In this document: one piece after another, positions 10,602 to 23,439 of the stretch
Numbering within the stretch: position 1 is the first letter of the stretch
Layout of the letters: every line of letters begins with the position of its first letter
NCBI GenBank assembly: GCA_016647705.1
Contig: CM028335.1
Span: 23,166,905 to 23,230,904, forward strand
Direction of reading: 5' to 3'
DNA length: 64,000 bases
From: Eucommia ulmoides
Lineage: Eukaryota; Streptophyta; Magnoliopsida; Garryales; Eucommiaceae
The notes under the pieces: model-generated
Database searches by the model: none
What the model was told of the DNA's origin: nothing
Seen by the model: only the letters and a program-made list of their open reading frames with translations
Translations under genes and position numbers: made by a program

Positions 10602-11415
10602 GACCCACACAAAGTTTGAGAAGTATGATGGGAAAGAAGACCCTGTGGACTACATCCAACAGTTCAGACATATCATAGCCTTGTATGGAGCAGGTGACTC
10701 TGCGTTGTGCAGAGCTTTTGCTACGATCCTAAAAGGCTCTGCTCTAGAGAGGTTACATAAGCTTCCGCCTAACCTATCTCATCGTTCAAGGACTTTGGGA
10801 AGATGTTCATAAATTGCTTCATAACCTACCAGAGGTTGATGAAGGGACCTGATTATCTACTGGCCTTACGACAAGAGAATGATGAGTCCTTGTGTTAGTA
10901 CATGAATCGATTCAATTAGGAGTTGATGCGTATTGAGGGTTGTGACACTAACTAAACAATTAATGCTTTTACTTCGGGGTTGCGCCATAGTAGATTCCAA
11001 GACTCCCTTACCAAGCATAACTCGAAGAGCATGTCTAAGTTGATGGAGAAATCTAAGCCCTACATGAAACTAGAGGATGTCAAACTTGCGAGAGAAGAAA
11101 ATGAGTCAACCAAAGATCACCCTAAGAAAAGCGAGAAGGACCACAACAAAATAAAGTCTAGCAGCTCAGATAGGCCGAATGATTGTCCCAGAAGTTCAGG
11201 TTCTAAACTGGATGCACGTAAAAAACCAAACCTCCTAGGCCTACAAATGTTAATCTCCAAGATTTTGCCTGAAATACGGTCATCTGAGGTGGTTCAATAG
11301 CCTTCCAAGCAAAATATGAGGACCAACAGAAAGAACAAATCAAAGTATTACGATTTCTGTAAGGACCATGGCCATGTCACAGACGATTGCTGGGAGCTCA
11401 AAAAGGAGATAATGT
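10602..11415 (+). pseudogene. Element A gag, core and C-terminus
   Basis: Directly after element B the frame reads TKFEKYDGKEDPVDYIQQFR, the start of the retrotransposon Gag core of Tat elements (FDGxxDPxxHLxxF). It continues ALCRAFATILKGSALERLHK, and after a frame change LMKGPDYLLALRQENDESL and EGCDTN. A Lys/Ser-rich linker (10980-11300) leads to YYDFCKDHGHVTDDCWELKK. This is the Tat-type knuckle-like motif (YCxxHxxHGHxTxDC) in place of a classic zinc knuckle. Stops occur at CAG- and CAA-type positions. Gag would assemble the particle in the cytoplasm. Confidence 0.8.
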
Positions 11416-11539
11416 GAATAATTGATATAGGTCAGTTATGTGGCTACTTATAGGAGCGTTCAAGGGATAGGAAGATATCCAAAAGCGAGAGCCGTCATGA
11501 AAATCGTGAAAAAGAGTACAAAGATGATCATGCCAGTGG

Positions 11540-13780
11540 TAATCGTAAGGTCATCTACATGATAAACACTGTTGGACTTGCTATTGGAGAAACCAACTTT
11601 GAACGGAATAGGAAAATTCGTAAAGTAGCATTGGAGCGCTGTAATAGAGAAGCAATGTCAATAACTGCAAAGCCAGGACCAGTCATCACCTTCTTTGATG
11701 AGGATTGCACAGGGACAGTGCACCCCCACGAAGATGCCCTGGTCATTATTCTATGGATCTCCAGTTTCAAGGTAAGACAAATTTTGGTTGATACAGGTAG
11801 TTCTGCTAATATCATCTTTTGTGGACACATTAAGTAGATGGGACAGCCCAGCTTAGATGTTAGCTTGACTCAGAAAGTCATGACAGGGTTCAATGGAGAC
11901 CTCAACTCTTCCAGAGAAAATATCACTTTGTCAGTCAAGGCAAACAAGGAAGAGAATGGGTACACAAAGGCAACAGAGTTCATGGTGATGGACTATTTAT
12001 CATCTCCATACAATGCAATATTGGGATGACCATGGTTGTATGCAATAAAGACAATGGCTTCGACGTATTACCAATGCATCAAGTATGCAAAAGATGGCTC
12101 AGTGGTGGTGATACGTGGAGACCAAGTGGCATCTAGGAAGTGCTTCAATAGTTGTGAAAGGGATGAAGAAGACCTTATAGCAATTAAATCCAGAGCAGGA
12201 AGAAGCTCCACCAATTAGCTCAACTCAGGAGAGAAAGCACCCCAGTGTTTTCCAACCTTCTGAGCAAGTACAAGAGATCAACTTCAAATGAGGAACTTAG
12301 AAGCTATTGATAGGGGAATCCCTAAGCCAAACTAAGGTAGAGGAGATTAGGAGGTTGCTAAAAGAAAACCTAGACATCTTCGCTTGGTCTCCAGAAGACA
12401 TGAATGGCATCAGCCCTAGTATGGTGGCCCATCGACTTGACATCTCCAGGTCTTACCCACCGGTCAGACAAAAGAAGAGGACATTCAGCCTTGAAAAAGA
12501 AGAGATGATTGAATCTGAGGTGCAAAGGTTGCTTACAATTGGTCACATAAGGGAGGTGATATACCCAAAATGGTTATCTAACCCTGTTATTGTTAAGAAG
12601 AATAATGGGAAGTAGAGAATATCCGTAGATTTCACTGACCTCAACTAGGCATACCCAAAGGACTGCTACCCAATGCCAAGGATAGACCAAATAGTGGATG
12701 CAGCAGCAGGGCACCAACGGCTAACCATGATGGATGCATACTTAGGTTATAATAAAATCCTGATGGATAAACATGATGAGTAAGGGATAGCTTTCGTCAC
12801 TCCAAGAGGTATTTACTACTACAAAGTAATGCCCTTTGGCTTAAGAAATACAGGAGTGACCTATCAACGACTGGTGAACCACATGTTCCGAGAGCAAATT
12901 GAAGCAACTATTGAGGTCTACATATACGACATCCTGGTTAAAAACTCTAAGAAAGAAGATCACCTGGGGCATTTTGAAGAAGCTTTTGCTATACTAAGGA
13001 AGTTCAATATGAAGTTGAACCTAGAAAAATGCGCTTTCAATGTGGAATCTGGCAAATTTCTAGGCTTCGAGGTGAACCAATCAAGAATCATGGTGGATTC
13101 AAGGCAGATATAAAATGTTGAAACATGAAGTCCCTCACAACCATGAGAGAAGTCCAAGTGCTGATAGGAAAGTTGGCTACGCTAAACAGATTTATCTCCA
13201 AGTTTACTGATAGGTGTGTTCCTTTATTTAAAATCTTGAAAGGAAGCAAGAACTTTCAGTAGGATGAGGACTATGAACAAGCATTGTAATCCATCAAGGA
13301 CTACTTGGGCTCAGTTGAAATGCTAGCCAAAGTAAACCCAGGGGATGAGCTTTACTTATACTTCGCAGTGACCTCAGTCGCAGTAAGTGTAGCGCTGGTA
13401 AAAGAATGCTTAGGAGGGAAAATGCCAGTTTATTACATAAGCAAGTCGCTAGTCCCAGTAGAGACTTGTTTTACTAAACTGGAAAGCATGCTCTAGCCTT
13501 GGTAACTTTAGCTAGGAAGCTCATACCGTATTTTCAAGCACACGAGATCAACGTGCTGACCTCTTACCCCTTCAGAGCTATAATACACAGACCAGAGGCT
13601 TCTGGACACCTCATGAAATGGGCTATAAAACTTGGTGAGTTTTTCATCAAGTATAAGCCTAGAACTACAATCAAAGGGCAAACCCTAGTAGACTTTATTG
13701 TTGAGTTGACTCTTCCAGGTAAAACGATAATGGAAAATGGAGAGTGCCCTGATCAGTCAGCTACACCGTGGAAGCTGTAG
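11540..13780 (+). pseudogene. Element A pol: protease, reverse transcriptase, RNase H
   Basis: Protease is shown by KVRQILVDTGSSANIIF (11780-11820), with the catalytic DTG kept. RT spans about 12340-13150: KENLDIFAWSPEDMNGI, then RISVDFTDLN, VMPFGLRNTGVTYQR and the palm motif VYIYDILV. The family reads YVDD or YIDD, so the first catalytic Asp is Tyr here and polymerase would be inactive. RNase H follows (13305-13500), ending in ISKSLVPVETCFTKLE, with the connection motif YKPRTTIKGQTLVDFIVEL. In-frame stops at 12613, 12648 and 12781 replace Gln codons. There is also a frame change near 13495. Confidence 0.88.
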
Positions 13781-15484
13781 GTTATGGAGCCTCAAACATG
13801 AAGAGACATGGCATAGACATAGTCCTAGAAACACCTGAAGAGCATCAGCTCAAAAGAGTAGTACAACTTGGTTTTTGAACCTCCAACAATGAAGTAGAAT
13901 ATGAAGCAGTAACCATTAGGCCGACTCTCACCAAAGAATTAAGAGCCCAGAATTTGGAAGTGAGTTCAGACTTACCATTGGTGGTCAACTAGATAAACAG
14001 AGTATACATGGTGAACGAAGAAATGTTTCACCTTTATGTGGAGAAAGTGAAAGAGTTAGCCTCCTCACTGTAGAGTTGTAAATTCAAAGCTATCCTAAGA
14101 GCTAAAAAAGAGAACACAGATGCATTGTCAGTACTAGCTTCTTCATTCGGATCTAAACAGTGGGTCTGAAATAGTGGAGTTCCTTAAGCAACCATCCATA
14201 GTAGCACCAGCCAACCTTTGCGCATGCATAGGCGAGCTGGATCAAGAAAACGACTGGAGAACCCCTTCCGTTCAGTATCTAAAGGAAGGGACTCTACCAG
14301 ATAACAAGGAATTAGCCAGAAAAATCTTGTACAAAGTGTTAAAGTATGTACTGATCAATGACAAACTGTATATGAGATCTTTTTTCCAACCTCTATTGCT
14401 TTGTTTAGGACCAATGGAGGCCACATATATCCTATAAGAGATCCATGAAGGGGTTTGCGAAAATAATCAAGGAGAAAGAAGCTTGGTGCACAAGGCACTA
14501 AGAATTGGATACTATTGGCCAACAATGCGCGTTGATGCGTAAGAATACGTCAAGAAATACGATAAGTTCCAACAGTTCTCCAATGATATCAAAGTCCCAG
14601 CTCAATGGTAGACATCGATAATCAGCTCATGGCCTTTTTCTCAATGGGAGATGGATGTACTGGGTCCGTTCACCCTAGCTCTAGGGAACAAAAAATACTT
14701 ACTAGTGGTACTTGACTACTTTACTAAGTGGGTTGAAATTGAAGCCTTCATGACTGTAAGATAAAATGAAGTGAAGAACTTCCTTTGGATGAATGTGATA
14801 TGTCGTTTCGGCATTCCAGCGATACTCATATTTGATAAAGGAGCACTATTCACCAGTGACAAAGTTGCATGCATGTACGACGAACTGAAAATTCAGCACT
14901 GGACGTCTTGCCCGGCGTATCCACAGGCCAATGGACAAGCTGAGGTAACAAACCATTCTATCAAGAAAGTATTCAAGAAACAACTAGATGACACCAAAGG
15001 TAAGTGGGTTGAGGAACTACCAGGAGTCTTGTGGGATTACTGAACCACTCGAACATCCTCCACAGAGGAAACACCATTTTCCACGACTTATGGAACTGAA
15101 ATTGTTGTTCCAGTGGAGATTGGGTTACCATCAAGACAAGATGGCACAATCAATGTTATGGAGAATGAAGAAGCCATATGACAAGAGATGGATCAGTTGG
15201 AAAAGAGACGTGACAAGGCAGTAATGAGGATGGTGGCCTATAAGTCAAGAGTGGCAAGGATGTTCAACCATGCAGTACGTCCAAGGCACTTTGTAGTAGG
15301 AGAACTGTTACTCAAAAGAGTGCATTGCCTAGAGGCTCGTTTGGGAAAACTAGCCCCTAATTGGGAAGGTCCTTATTGAGTAACCAGAGTTAACAGGATA
15401 GGGACCTATTGGCTAGAAGATTTGGATGGCGTGGCAATCGTAAGGCCTTGAAACATCTCTAACTTGCCAAAGTACTTCGTTTGA
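13781..15484 (+). pseudogene. Element A pol: second RNase H and integrase
   Basis: TSNNEVEYEAVTIRPTL followed by LEVSSDLPLVVN (about 13880-13995) is the extra archaeal-type RNase H seen in Tat elements. Integrase begins about 14440. The zinc-finger end reads YVKKYDKFQ where YVKKCDKCQ is expected, so both Cys are lost. The core keeps D in WEMDVLGPF, D in FDKGALF and E in GQAEVTN. The C-terminal part reads LGKLAPNWEGPY, and the last stop is at 15482-15484. Integrase would insert the cDNA. Stops occur at CGA-, CAA- and TGG-type codons throughout. Confidence 0.85.
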
Positions 15485-15689
15485 GATTTCTTATCTTCCT
15501 AAATTTCATGTTTTTTTTTTTTTATTGAATTTTGAATTTTATTTTTATCTCTATGTGAGACATTCATTAAATGAAACAAATAAACAAAGTTTTCGTTACC
15601 AACTATTGCAAACACTTATTTTTGTCATATTCTGATCTAAACAAAGTGTAATAAACATTTAGTGAATTAAACATAAGTGTACAAAAGCA

Positions 15690-16430
15690 TTTGGTACTGA
15701 AACCAGATGTAGAATAGCTGAGCAGATCAACTCAGACATGAGTAGAGTAGATCAACTCACTAATTCACAAATAAGCAGAGTAGATCATCTTACTCATAAA
15801 ACACTTAGCATAGGAAAACTAAGTGTGAAACAAAAGTGAAGAGGGCAGGTTAGCTCACTCACTGAATATAAATAACTGAGTTGATCAGCTCACTCATTCA
15901 CAAATGAGCAGAGCAGATCAACTTACTCATGAAACACTTAGCATGTAAAAACTAAGTGTAAAACAAAAGTGAGGAGGGCAGGTCAGCTCACTCACTAATT
16001 ATAAATAGCTGAGCATATCAGCTGAGACTTGAGTAGAGTAGATAAACTTACTCATAAAAATACTTAGCATGTAAAAATAAGTATGAAACAAAAGTGAGAA
16101 GAGCAAGTCAGCTTACTCACTACGTATAATTAATTGAGTAGATCAGCTCAGACAGAGTAGAACAGATCAACTCACTCATTCACAAATGAACAGAGCAGAT
16201 TAGCTGACTCACAGAGCAAAGAAAATAAGCTAACTTATTCACAAATGAGCAGAAGGTTAACTCACTCATAGCATAGCAGATCAGCTCACTTGCAAGGCAA
16301 AGTTGATCATCTCGCTTAGCAAAATTGATCAGCTCAGTCACAGAGCAGAGCTAATCAGTTCACCAATTACAACATTTAGTGTTCAAAACTAATTGTGAAC
16401 ATAGCAGACTTATTAGTCACCAAATAAATT
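15690..16430 (+). repeat. Tandem repeats after pol in element A
   Basis: A unit of about 130 bp recurs at roughly 15815, 15947 and 16073, marked by AACTAAGTGTGAAACAAAAG followed by a short GAGGGCAGGTxAGCTCACTCA block. Short words (GAGCAGATCAxCTCACTCA) are spread through the rest to 16330. No gene lies here. Element C has tandem repeats of different sequence in the same place. Tat elements such as Ogre are known to carry tandem repeats between pol and the 3' LTR. Confidence 0.75.
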
Positions 16431-16997
16431 CCTACAATGACTCCATCAAATATGGAATTCTCGTCTTCAACACAGTACTTATTCAGTCAAGATTAAAATC
16501 CAGAACATTTGTTTAAGTCTACGCTAACTCCATGGTAAGGAGTGATAAGTCCAAGACTCGAAAAGAACAATATCTTGAGAAGGATGTTGCAGAATAAGAC
16601 GAAAGAGAAATTTTCCTTAGAAGGATTCCTGTGATGGTAAAATCTGATTTATTTTGATCTAGTGGCCTTGCTTACTATGATGGAGTTCATGTTTGAATAT
16701 CTTATCTATTTTAGCCAAAAGCCTAAGTTGGTTCATAACTCGCTTTGCTTACTAACCAAGTTATAAAGGAGGGCAAGTAGAAGAAAAATGAACAAACACA
16801 ACAACAATGCAAATATCAAAACCCATCATTTTATATTAACAAAAAAAGGGGTATAATGTTACAAAATAAATAAATAAATAAATAAATAAAGGGAACAAAA
16901 CACTGTTCATCATACAAAAAGGAAAGAAAAAAGAATAGAAAATTGTTCACTTAAAAAAAATTCTAAAACTTCTTCTTTGAAACCAGGGCTGAATGGG
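16431..16997 (+). other. Element A spacer with an AAAT microsatellite
   Basis: No reading frame is recognised. A short AAAT microsatellite lies at about 16866-16890. The stretch separates the post-pol repeats from the SIRE solo LTR insertion. Confidence 0.4.
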
Positions 16998-19340
16998 TGG
17001 TGTTAGCCCAGTAAGCTACCCAAGAGGGGAGTGAATTGGGTAGTAATAAAAAGTTACCAAATAATAACACTTCAAAATTCAAATAATTAATTTTATCATA
17101 AATTAATTATTATCTTTATTGCAACGGATAAGTGTTATAGACTAGGTGCATACCCAAACAACAGAATATAAATAATGTAAAGAAAGCAGCATACCAAAAT
17201 TTATATTGATTCACCAAGCTACTCTTGGCTAATCCAATCCTCCGAGCCCTACGGAGAGTCGCACCAACTAATCACTATGATCCCTTTAATCTGGTAGGAA
17301 CTAAACCCTTTAAAATGATTATTTTCGCAAGCTCAGAATCATATTTACAATTCCTTTTCACAGGTTAAGGAATAACCCTATCTTTTTCCCAAGCTAAAGA
17401 TTAACCTAATTCTTTTATACTTTGGCTAAGAATTAAACCTCACAAAAACACTCCAAGTATCATTTTACCCACTAAGGATTGAACCATTACAAATTCACTC
17501 AAAATAATTCTAGTCAGAAAGAATTACCCCTAGCTCTTTTCACGGGAAAAGAGTAACCTAATCTTTTTTGTACTCTAGGCAAAGATAAAACCTCAATCTC
17601 TTTACCAGAAGAGATTGAAATCAGCTACCTCTGATTAGATACTCTCAATAGCATTTAATTCGCACACAACTCATCAATTACAAAATTGATAAACTTTTTC
17701 TCACTTAGAGCTTCTACCACCCCAGATTAATTTGAACTCAATTAATGTCCCGATACTAGTGATAGAAATAAAGTGAGAATTTCAAAATATGATTTTAATA
17801 AAAATAGGTAGTACATAATTTAAAACGTAATCAGATTTTCACAAGAAATTGTTTAAAAAAAAATTCAATCAATTTAATGTTCAGAAAAACGATTTCAAAG
17901 ATCAATATTCTAAGTAGTAAACAATAATATCAAACAACAATTAACAGCAGAGACTTGGAACGATCTCACCAGGAACTCACCGAATGAATAAAGTATGAAT
18001 AACAATGAAACTCTAAATCGGTAGTAGCAATAATCCACATTAAATTTTCTCAAGAACACTTCTCAAGAATAACCTCACTATTCTTTCAGTGTGAATTCAG
18101 AATAATCACTCTCAGAGATCTCAGGAATTGAATAGCTCTTTTAAATTTGATTGATTGGGATTAAAGGAATCTTAAAAACGCATGTCTATTTATATGGAAT
18201 TGAAACAAGCCCTCCAATGGCTAGTTCCCACATATTATGACAATTAATTGCACTTACAGACCCATTATATCATTATGACTCAATCTTGGTTCAATTCACT
18301 CAATTATATCTTTTAAACTATTTAATTTAGTCCCTTAAATATTTTCTCAAACTCAATTAGATAGAATAGAAAGTATTAAATGCACCAATTTGAGAAATAA
18401 TTAAGTTATATAAACCATATCTATAGGGATAACAAAATATTAATTACATATCTTAAATATCATCAGATCCCTAAGATATCTCTCAGATATTAACCATAAA
18501 ACAGCTAGTAACGGCTATTTTTTGGAAAAGATCCACAAAATCCTCTAAACTTGAAACAGTCCATAAGTTGACCAACCAAAGTCCATAGGTCGACCGATTG
18601 ATTCAGGTTGTAGCCCAAGCCAAAAATTCTAGCTCGTTGGTCTGTCGCTACTCCTTGGTCTATCGACCGAACAATTCAGAGAGTTCCCCAGGCCAAAATC
18701 CCATTATGGTAGATCGATTGCTCCACTTTGGTCTATCAACCTAACGATTCAGAGAGTTTCACCATTGGCCAAAGGTCAACCTAGTTGTCGATCGAACGAT
18801 TTAGAGACTGAACTATTTCGCAGCTCTTTCTCATCAGTTGACCGAACCATGTTGGTCAGTTGACCGATCCTGCTGGAACTCTTCTTCCTTAATCAATTTT
18901 TAACTCAACTCTTCAATATTTTTGCCCCTTTAATCGATTTCTTTTCTCGGTTAACTTAATTGACACTTTAAATCAATTTTAATTTCTAATCTTTCTTAAA
19001 TTAATATTTCTTCTTCATTTTCACATAGGAGCAAATATGTTTAACTAATTAGGATCCTATAAAAAACACACATAATCATAAAATCATTTTTGTGTCGTGT
19101 GTGATCCTAATCGGGATACATTAAGAGCAAAAATTAACCTGAGTTGTTTTCGCTTAGATTCTTCAAAATCTTCGATCTCTTAGTGCTCTTCTTTTTGTCA
19201 GTCTCTTGTATCCATAACTTTCTTCAACAATTTCTTCATGATTAAAACGTCAATGGAACTTTATCACTAAAACACTCAATAAACTCATTAATTCCACAAA
19301 AAATATCAACATTTAATTGTCCTTCAAAATCTTAGGATCA
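16998..19340 (-). mobile_element. SIRE-type Copia solo LTR inside element A
   Basis: About 2.34 kb aligns with the SIRE LTR at 2243 (shared AGCTACCCAAGAGGGGAG edge and the blocks after it). No coding text or second copy is next to it, so it is a solo LTR. Possible edges are TGGTGTTAGCCC at 16998 and TTAGGATCA at 19340, which leave ATGGG on the left and ATAGG on the right: a 5-bp duplication with one difference. A start three bases later is also possible. A TATA-like ATTTATATGG near 18188 fits minus-strand orientation. The centre (18.5-18.9 kb) repeats variants of GGTCGACCGA. Confidence 0.7.
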
Positions 19341-19437
19341 ATAGGTGGCATCAATCCGACCCAGGAAAAAGAAGGGGACCTAGTCCTTCAAAGTCCGAGT
19401 GGGAGTGGTACAAGTTATGCTTTTCATACCAGTTGAT

Positions 19438-21047
19438 CTAGAGGACCAACTCTAAAATCTTTGTTTTTTTTTTTTTTTTTTTCTTCTTGTTCTTCTCCCA
19501 GAGCTTGTCGTGCTTCTCCTTTATGGAATTGGCATACTCTTTATGGAAGTGCAAATTAGCAGACAACTCACAAGTCTTCCTCTCTGACTTCTTCAAATGG
19601 CCTCTAAGTTTATGGAGTTGTGAGATAGCATGGAAGTGCGCCGCCTCTATAGCACAGAAGACGACGCAGGTGGTAGCGCATAGATACGCCACTATTTTCA
19701 CTGCAAGTGTACGGGTCAAGTTTTAATACAGATTGGAAAGAGTAGGCGTTTTCGTATCCACAAGGATTGGTTGAGATTATCGTCGAGTACTGCAATTATC
19801 ATAACCTAACTTTATTTAGGTAATCAAAATATGTTTTGTTTATAATATAAATACTAATCTAAAGTACTAATTAAACTAATTATACTATAATACTAATATT
19901 ACGATGTTTAGGGGAATGAATTATCTAGGGATTAACTTTGTTTATAAAAATGTGTTTGGTTTTGTTTAGTTATCAATAACGGTATTTAACCTATCCGACA
20001 ATTCTTGTATCATAAACTCATTTACTCCCTCTCCAGAGTGACAAGTGAATGAATATGTGATTTCGTGTTAATGCTAACGTCCCTCTCTAGCATTTTTTAG
20101 AACACATATTCACATGAGTCTTGCCCCAACATCATGGATTGTATACTTTCTAACACCCTCCCGGGTCGTTAGATAGTCGCGTTGTGTTTAACCCTAGTCT
20201 GAATTCGGGGTTACCTCTCTCGAGTGTCAAACCCTAATTTCTTAATATATCTAAACAAACATATAAACATGAAAAAATGGTAAACACGATCGAATAGTGG
20301 AGAACAACCGTTAAAGAAACACAATTCAAACAAACGACATTTTCATAAATTACATTAATCTCATAGATAATTCATGTTTAGCCAATGGCCATAACTATAT
20401 ATACAATAAAAAACGAGCTAAACATGCTCAAACAATAAACCAAAGTTAAGAAATGAAGAGAGAAATGAAGGAACTTAGCCGTATTCTGAAGATCTGCTGC
20501 TAAAACCGCTCTGAGATCGTTTCTCATTTTTCGCTTTGTGTTCTTCTCCTTTGGATTTGGTTGAGCACTCCCCAAAAATCTCTCTATTATATTCTAAATG
20601 TCTAGGAGTTCTCTTGACTGAAATAGAGAGGAGGAAGAAGATAAGAAGGGCCAAAATATCTAAAAAAATACTTTACAGCTATAGGGGTCACCGCTGCTAC
20701 GGTGGGCATATCGGCAGGGTCACCGCTGCAACGATAGCTTTGATCGCTATAGCGGTAGAATAGTAGGCAAACTCTCTGTACTTTGACCGCCGTGGCAGTG
20801 GTCCATTCAGTCAACTCTCTGTATTTTCACCGCTTCGAGGGTGCATGCAAGCTCATTTTCACCCCAAACACCTAATTTGTACAAAAATAAAATAAAAGCT
20901 AATTAAAACATAATAAAACACAATAAAAATATTCGAAAACTACCAAAATTGTCTTGGAAATATATAGACAAATTACCCCTATCAACAGGCATCCTCCAAG
21001 GCTTTGGGACGAGAATGCTTGTGAGTAAGGGTCTTTGCCATTGTCAT
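19438..21047 (-). pseudogene. Element A antisense ORF 2, split by a solo LTR
   Basis: The frame starts at 21047 with MTMAKTLTHKHSRPKALEDA. It meets the solo LTR at 20984 and resumes at 19670 as VVFCAIEAAHFHAISQL, then a charged, probably coiled-coil stretch (LKKSERKTCELSANLHFHKE) and a Lys-rich end. If the LTR and one 5-bp duplication are ignored, the frame continues without a stop for about 97 codons. I recognise no domain. A TATTTAAA box on the minus strand (21249-21256) lies about 200 bp upstream. It is downstream of the larger antisense gene of A and may be a separate transcript or its far 3' exon. Confidence 0.5.
19671..20984 (-). mobile_element. B-family solo LTR in element A
   Basis: In minus orientation it starts TGATAGGGGTAATTTG (20984) and ends GCTACCA (19671), with the family phrases AACTTGACCCGTACAC and a TATCCACAAGGATTGG complement. 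Flanks are GCAGG (19666-19670) and ACAGG (20985-20989), a target duplication with one change. It is 1314 bp, shorter than the B LTRs, and belongs to a diverged subfamily. Its U3 holds CCGCTATAGCGG-type inverted motifs (20670-20840) where B has CCTAGG palindromes. Confidence 0.8.
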
Positions 21048-21248
21048 TAAAGCTAAAAGATTCTCCCCTAACTCAATCTCTTGCTGCCTCTCATTTTATA
21101 TAGTCGCAAAGGAGGATGAGGATGGCCACGACATAGTTACAAGAGGAAAGGGATGAGAGAAAGAAAGAAGTAAGAAAGATTATGTGAAAATGTAAAAAGA
21201 GAAAGAGAAAGCATTGGATTTGTGAGAAATTTCAACGCATGGTTTAGC

Positions 21249-21256
21249 TTTAAATA
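21249..21256 (-). promoter_or_regulatory. Putative TATA box for antisense ORF 2 of element A
   Basis: TATTTAAA on the minus strand is followed by a CT-rich leader (TTTCTCTTTCTC) and the ATG at 21047. Spacing would give a leader of about 170 bases. Only sequence appearance supports this. Confidence 0.4.
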
Positions 21257-23161
21257 GCCAAACCAAGGAAGAGAGTAACGCCAAAGAAGTGTAAATGAAA
21301 CGTCAAAAAATTTGCATTTATAAGTGAATGACGTGTGCTGACAGAATACATACTGTAATCATGACATTGTAATTCCCAAATTAATTGGCGGCTATTGTTT
21401 TAAAATAGTTCATAATTACAAACACGATCATTATTACAAAATAAAAATTACAGGTATTAAAAACTAAAAAGACAGATTGTCAAATCAAAGGACGACACTC
21501 TAGTTAGCAACATTTGGTTGGCTAGAGATCTACAATCCAGCAGGATTAGAGGTAACATCACCAGGCAAAGCATAAGCTTGATCTGAGCTTGGGACGAGTT
21601 GACCAGAAGGATTTGGATTTGAGCTCATTGTGGGCACCTCAGCTACTGATATAGCAATTTCTAATGGAAGCCCTTCACTTTCAGCACATAGGATTACAAA
21701 TAAATGGAAAAAATGATGTAAAATACGTGTAAATGTTGTAACTTCAAAGTCAAGTTTGACCATGATTTAATTTGAGCGCGCTGTAGTGCGAAATTGAGTG
21801 CGCTGCAGCGCTCTCCCATCAGAGGGTTTATGGCCTTAGTGTGCTGCAGTACGCTAAAATGCACACTATAGTACCGTCTAACGCATCTGAACCCTATTTT
21901 AGGGAATTTAAGCTTATTTTGATGGAAAAAGAAGGGAGAGACGAAGGAAGAACAGAGGGGAGGCAATTTTGGGAGCAAGATAAGACAATTTTGGACAAGA
22001 AAACACCGGATAATGGCATTTTGATATGAGATCGATGAAGAAAATATCATTGGTGGCACGTGGGATTGAAGATTTGGAGCCCAAACCCACAATAAGCATT
22101 TTCTATTCCCTTCTCTTTTCCCAATCTTGATTTAACTTTGTATTTGTAATAGTGTGTTGAACATGTTTACAATTATGAATTTATTGGAAATATTGGTTAT
22201 GGATTTGTCTATATTGAGCTAATATCTGGATCTAGGGTTTGATGTAGTCTCGTTTGAACCATGTTGTGAATATTTTGTAAATTATTAGATTTAATTCCAT
22301 TTTATGCATCCCTTAGGCCTAATGTGTTTGATTCATGAAGTCAATGAGTTAGATGATTTTAGGTTGCGAATTTTATACTCGGGTGAGGTTGAATTCGTAA
22401 CCGGAATTAGGAGTGCATAGTTTAGGTTGTTGTGAGTGTGAGAGGAAATCAACACCTAATTAATCTAATTGGGAATTTAGGATTTGTGAAATCGGGAGGT
22501 GATCAAGTTCTAGATTTACCATCTAGGTTTTCCATTCAATTGTGTTTGCCTTCTTCATGCTTCCATTATATGCTCACATACGGTATTTTGGTTAAATTGA
22601 GAACTTGGGATTTGACACTCGGGAGAGGTAATCTTGGGTTCGGACTTAGGTTAAACACAACTAAGATTTAATAGATCGAGAGATATTTAGAGCTTGCGTA
22701 ATCTATAAGGTCGGGTATAGAGAATATTTTCACCTAAATACAGGATAGAGATTTTGATATTGAAGTGAGTATATATTCTCTCACTTGACGTTCGGGAGAG
22801 GTAGTGAGAGAGAAATAGCACGAGGACCTTAATTATTGAATGAACGGAATTAACTAATAATTACTATATAGGAGAACACGTGAATAACGAGATGAAATCA
22901 AGCCCCTAGAACATTTGGGCATAGATAATCTATATTTTATTTTATTTTTGTATTTATATTTAATTTAGTTGTTTTAGATTTATTAATTTAAAAACCCCAA
23001 AATTCGATCGCCTAAATAAACTTAAGTTACAATAATTGCAGTACTTAACGACAATTTAAACCAATCCATGTGGATACAACAACCCTACTCTTCCTATACT
23101 ATTAAAACTTGACCTGTACACTTACGGTATCGTAGTGACAAATAGTTCGCTATCAAGTTTT

Positions 23162-23179
23162 TGGCACCATTGCCGGGGA
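23162..23179 (+). promoter_or_regulatory. Primer-binding site of element D
   Basis: TGGCACCATTGCCGGGGA differs from the B site by two G-to-A or C-to-T changes and sits seven bases after the LTR end. Confidence 0.75.
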
Positions 23180-23294
23180 TTGGTTTTTTAGATTGTTGTT
23201 AATATTATAAATAAGTAACTTCATTTTAATTTAGGCATTTTTTTCCTTCTAATTTTTGTTTTTGAGTTTTGTTTGTATTGCGAGGTACTTGAAG

Positions 23295-23439
23295 ATGTTT
23301 GATCAACATGTTCTCTTGCAATTTTATCAACAAGATTCTGAGCCATTTTATTGTGCTTGGGATTGATATAAGGAGTTCCTCATTTAGTTTCCCAATCATG
23401 GTTTCCTGAAGGAGTGTCAACTACTCAACTTCCTTGACC
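23295..23439 (+). pseudogene. Gag N-terminal fragment of element D
   Basis: The frame reads MFDQHVLLQFYQQDSEPFYC followed by AWD-stop-YKEF and NHGFLKECQLLNFLD. It aligns with 6431-6570 of element B and so confirms that B's interrupted start is real gag. Two stops are present. The frame ends at the CTTGACC deletion junction. Confidence 0.7.

Noticed and set aside
18540-18880. Repeated GGTCGACCGA words in the SIRE-type solo LTR as an operator array
   Set aside because: Similar GGTCAACCGATGG words occur in the LTR fragments at 56.5-56.8 kb, so they are an ordinary LTR component; spacing is irregular.
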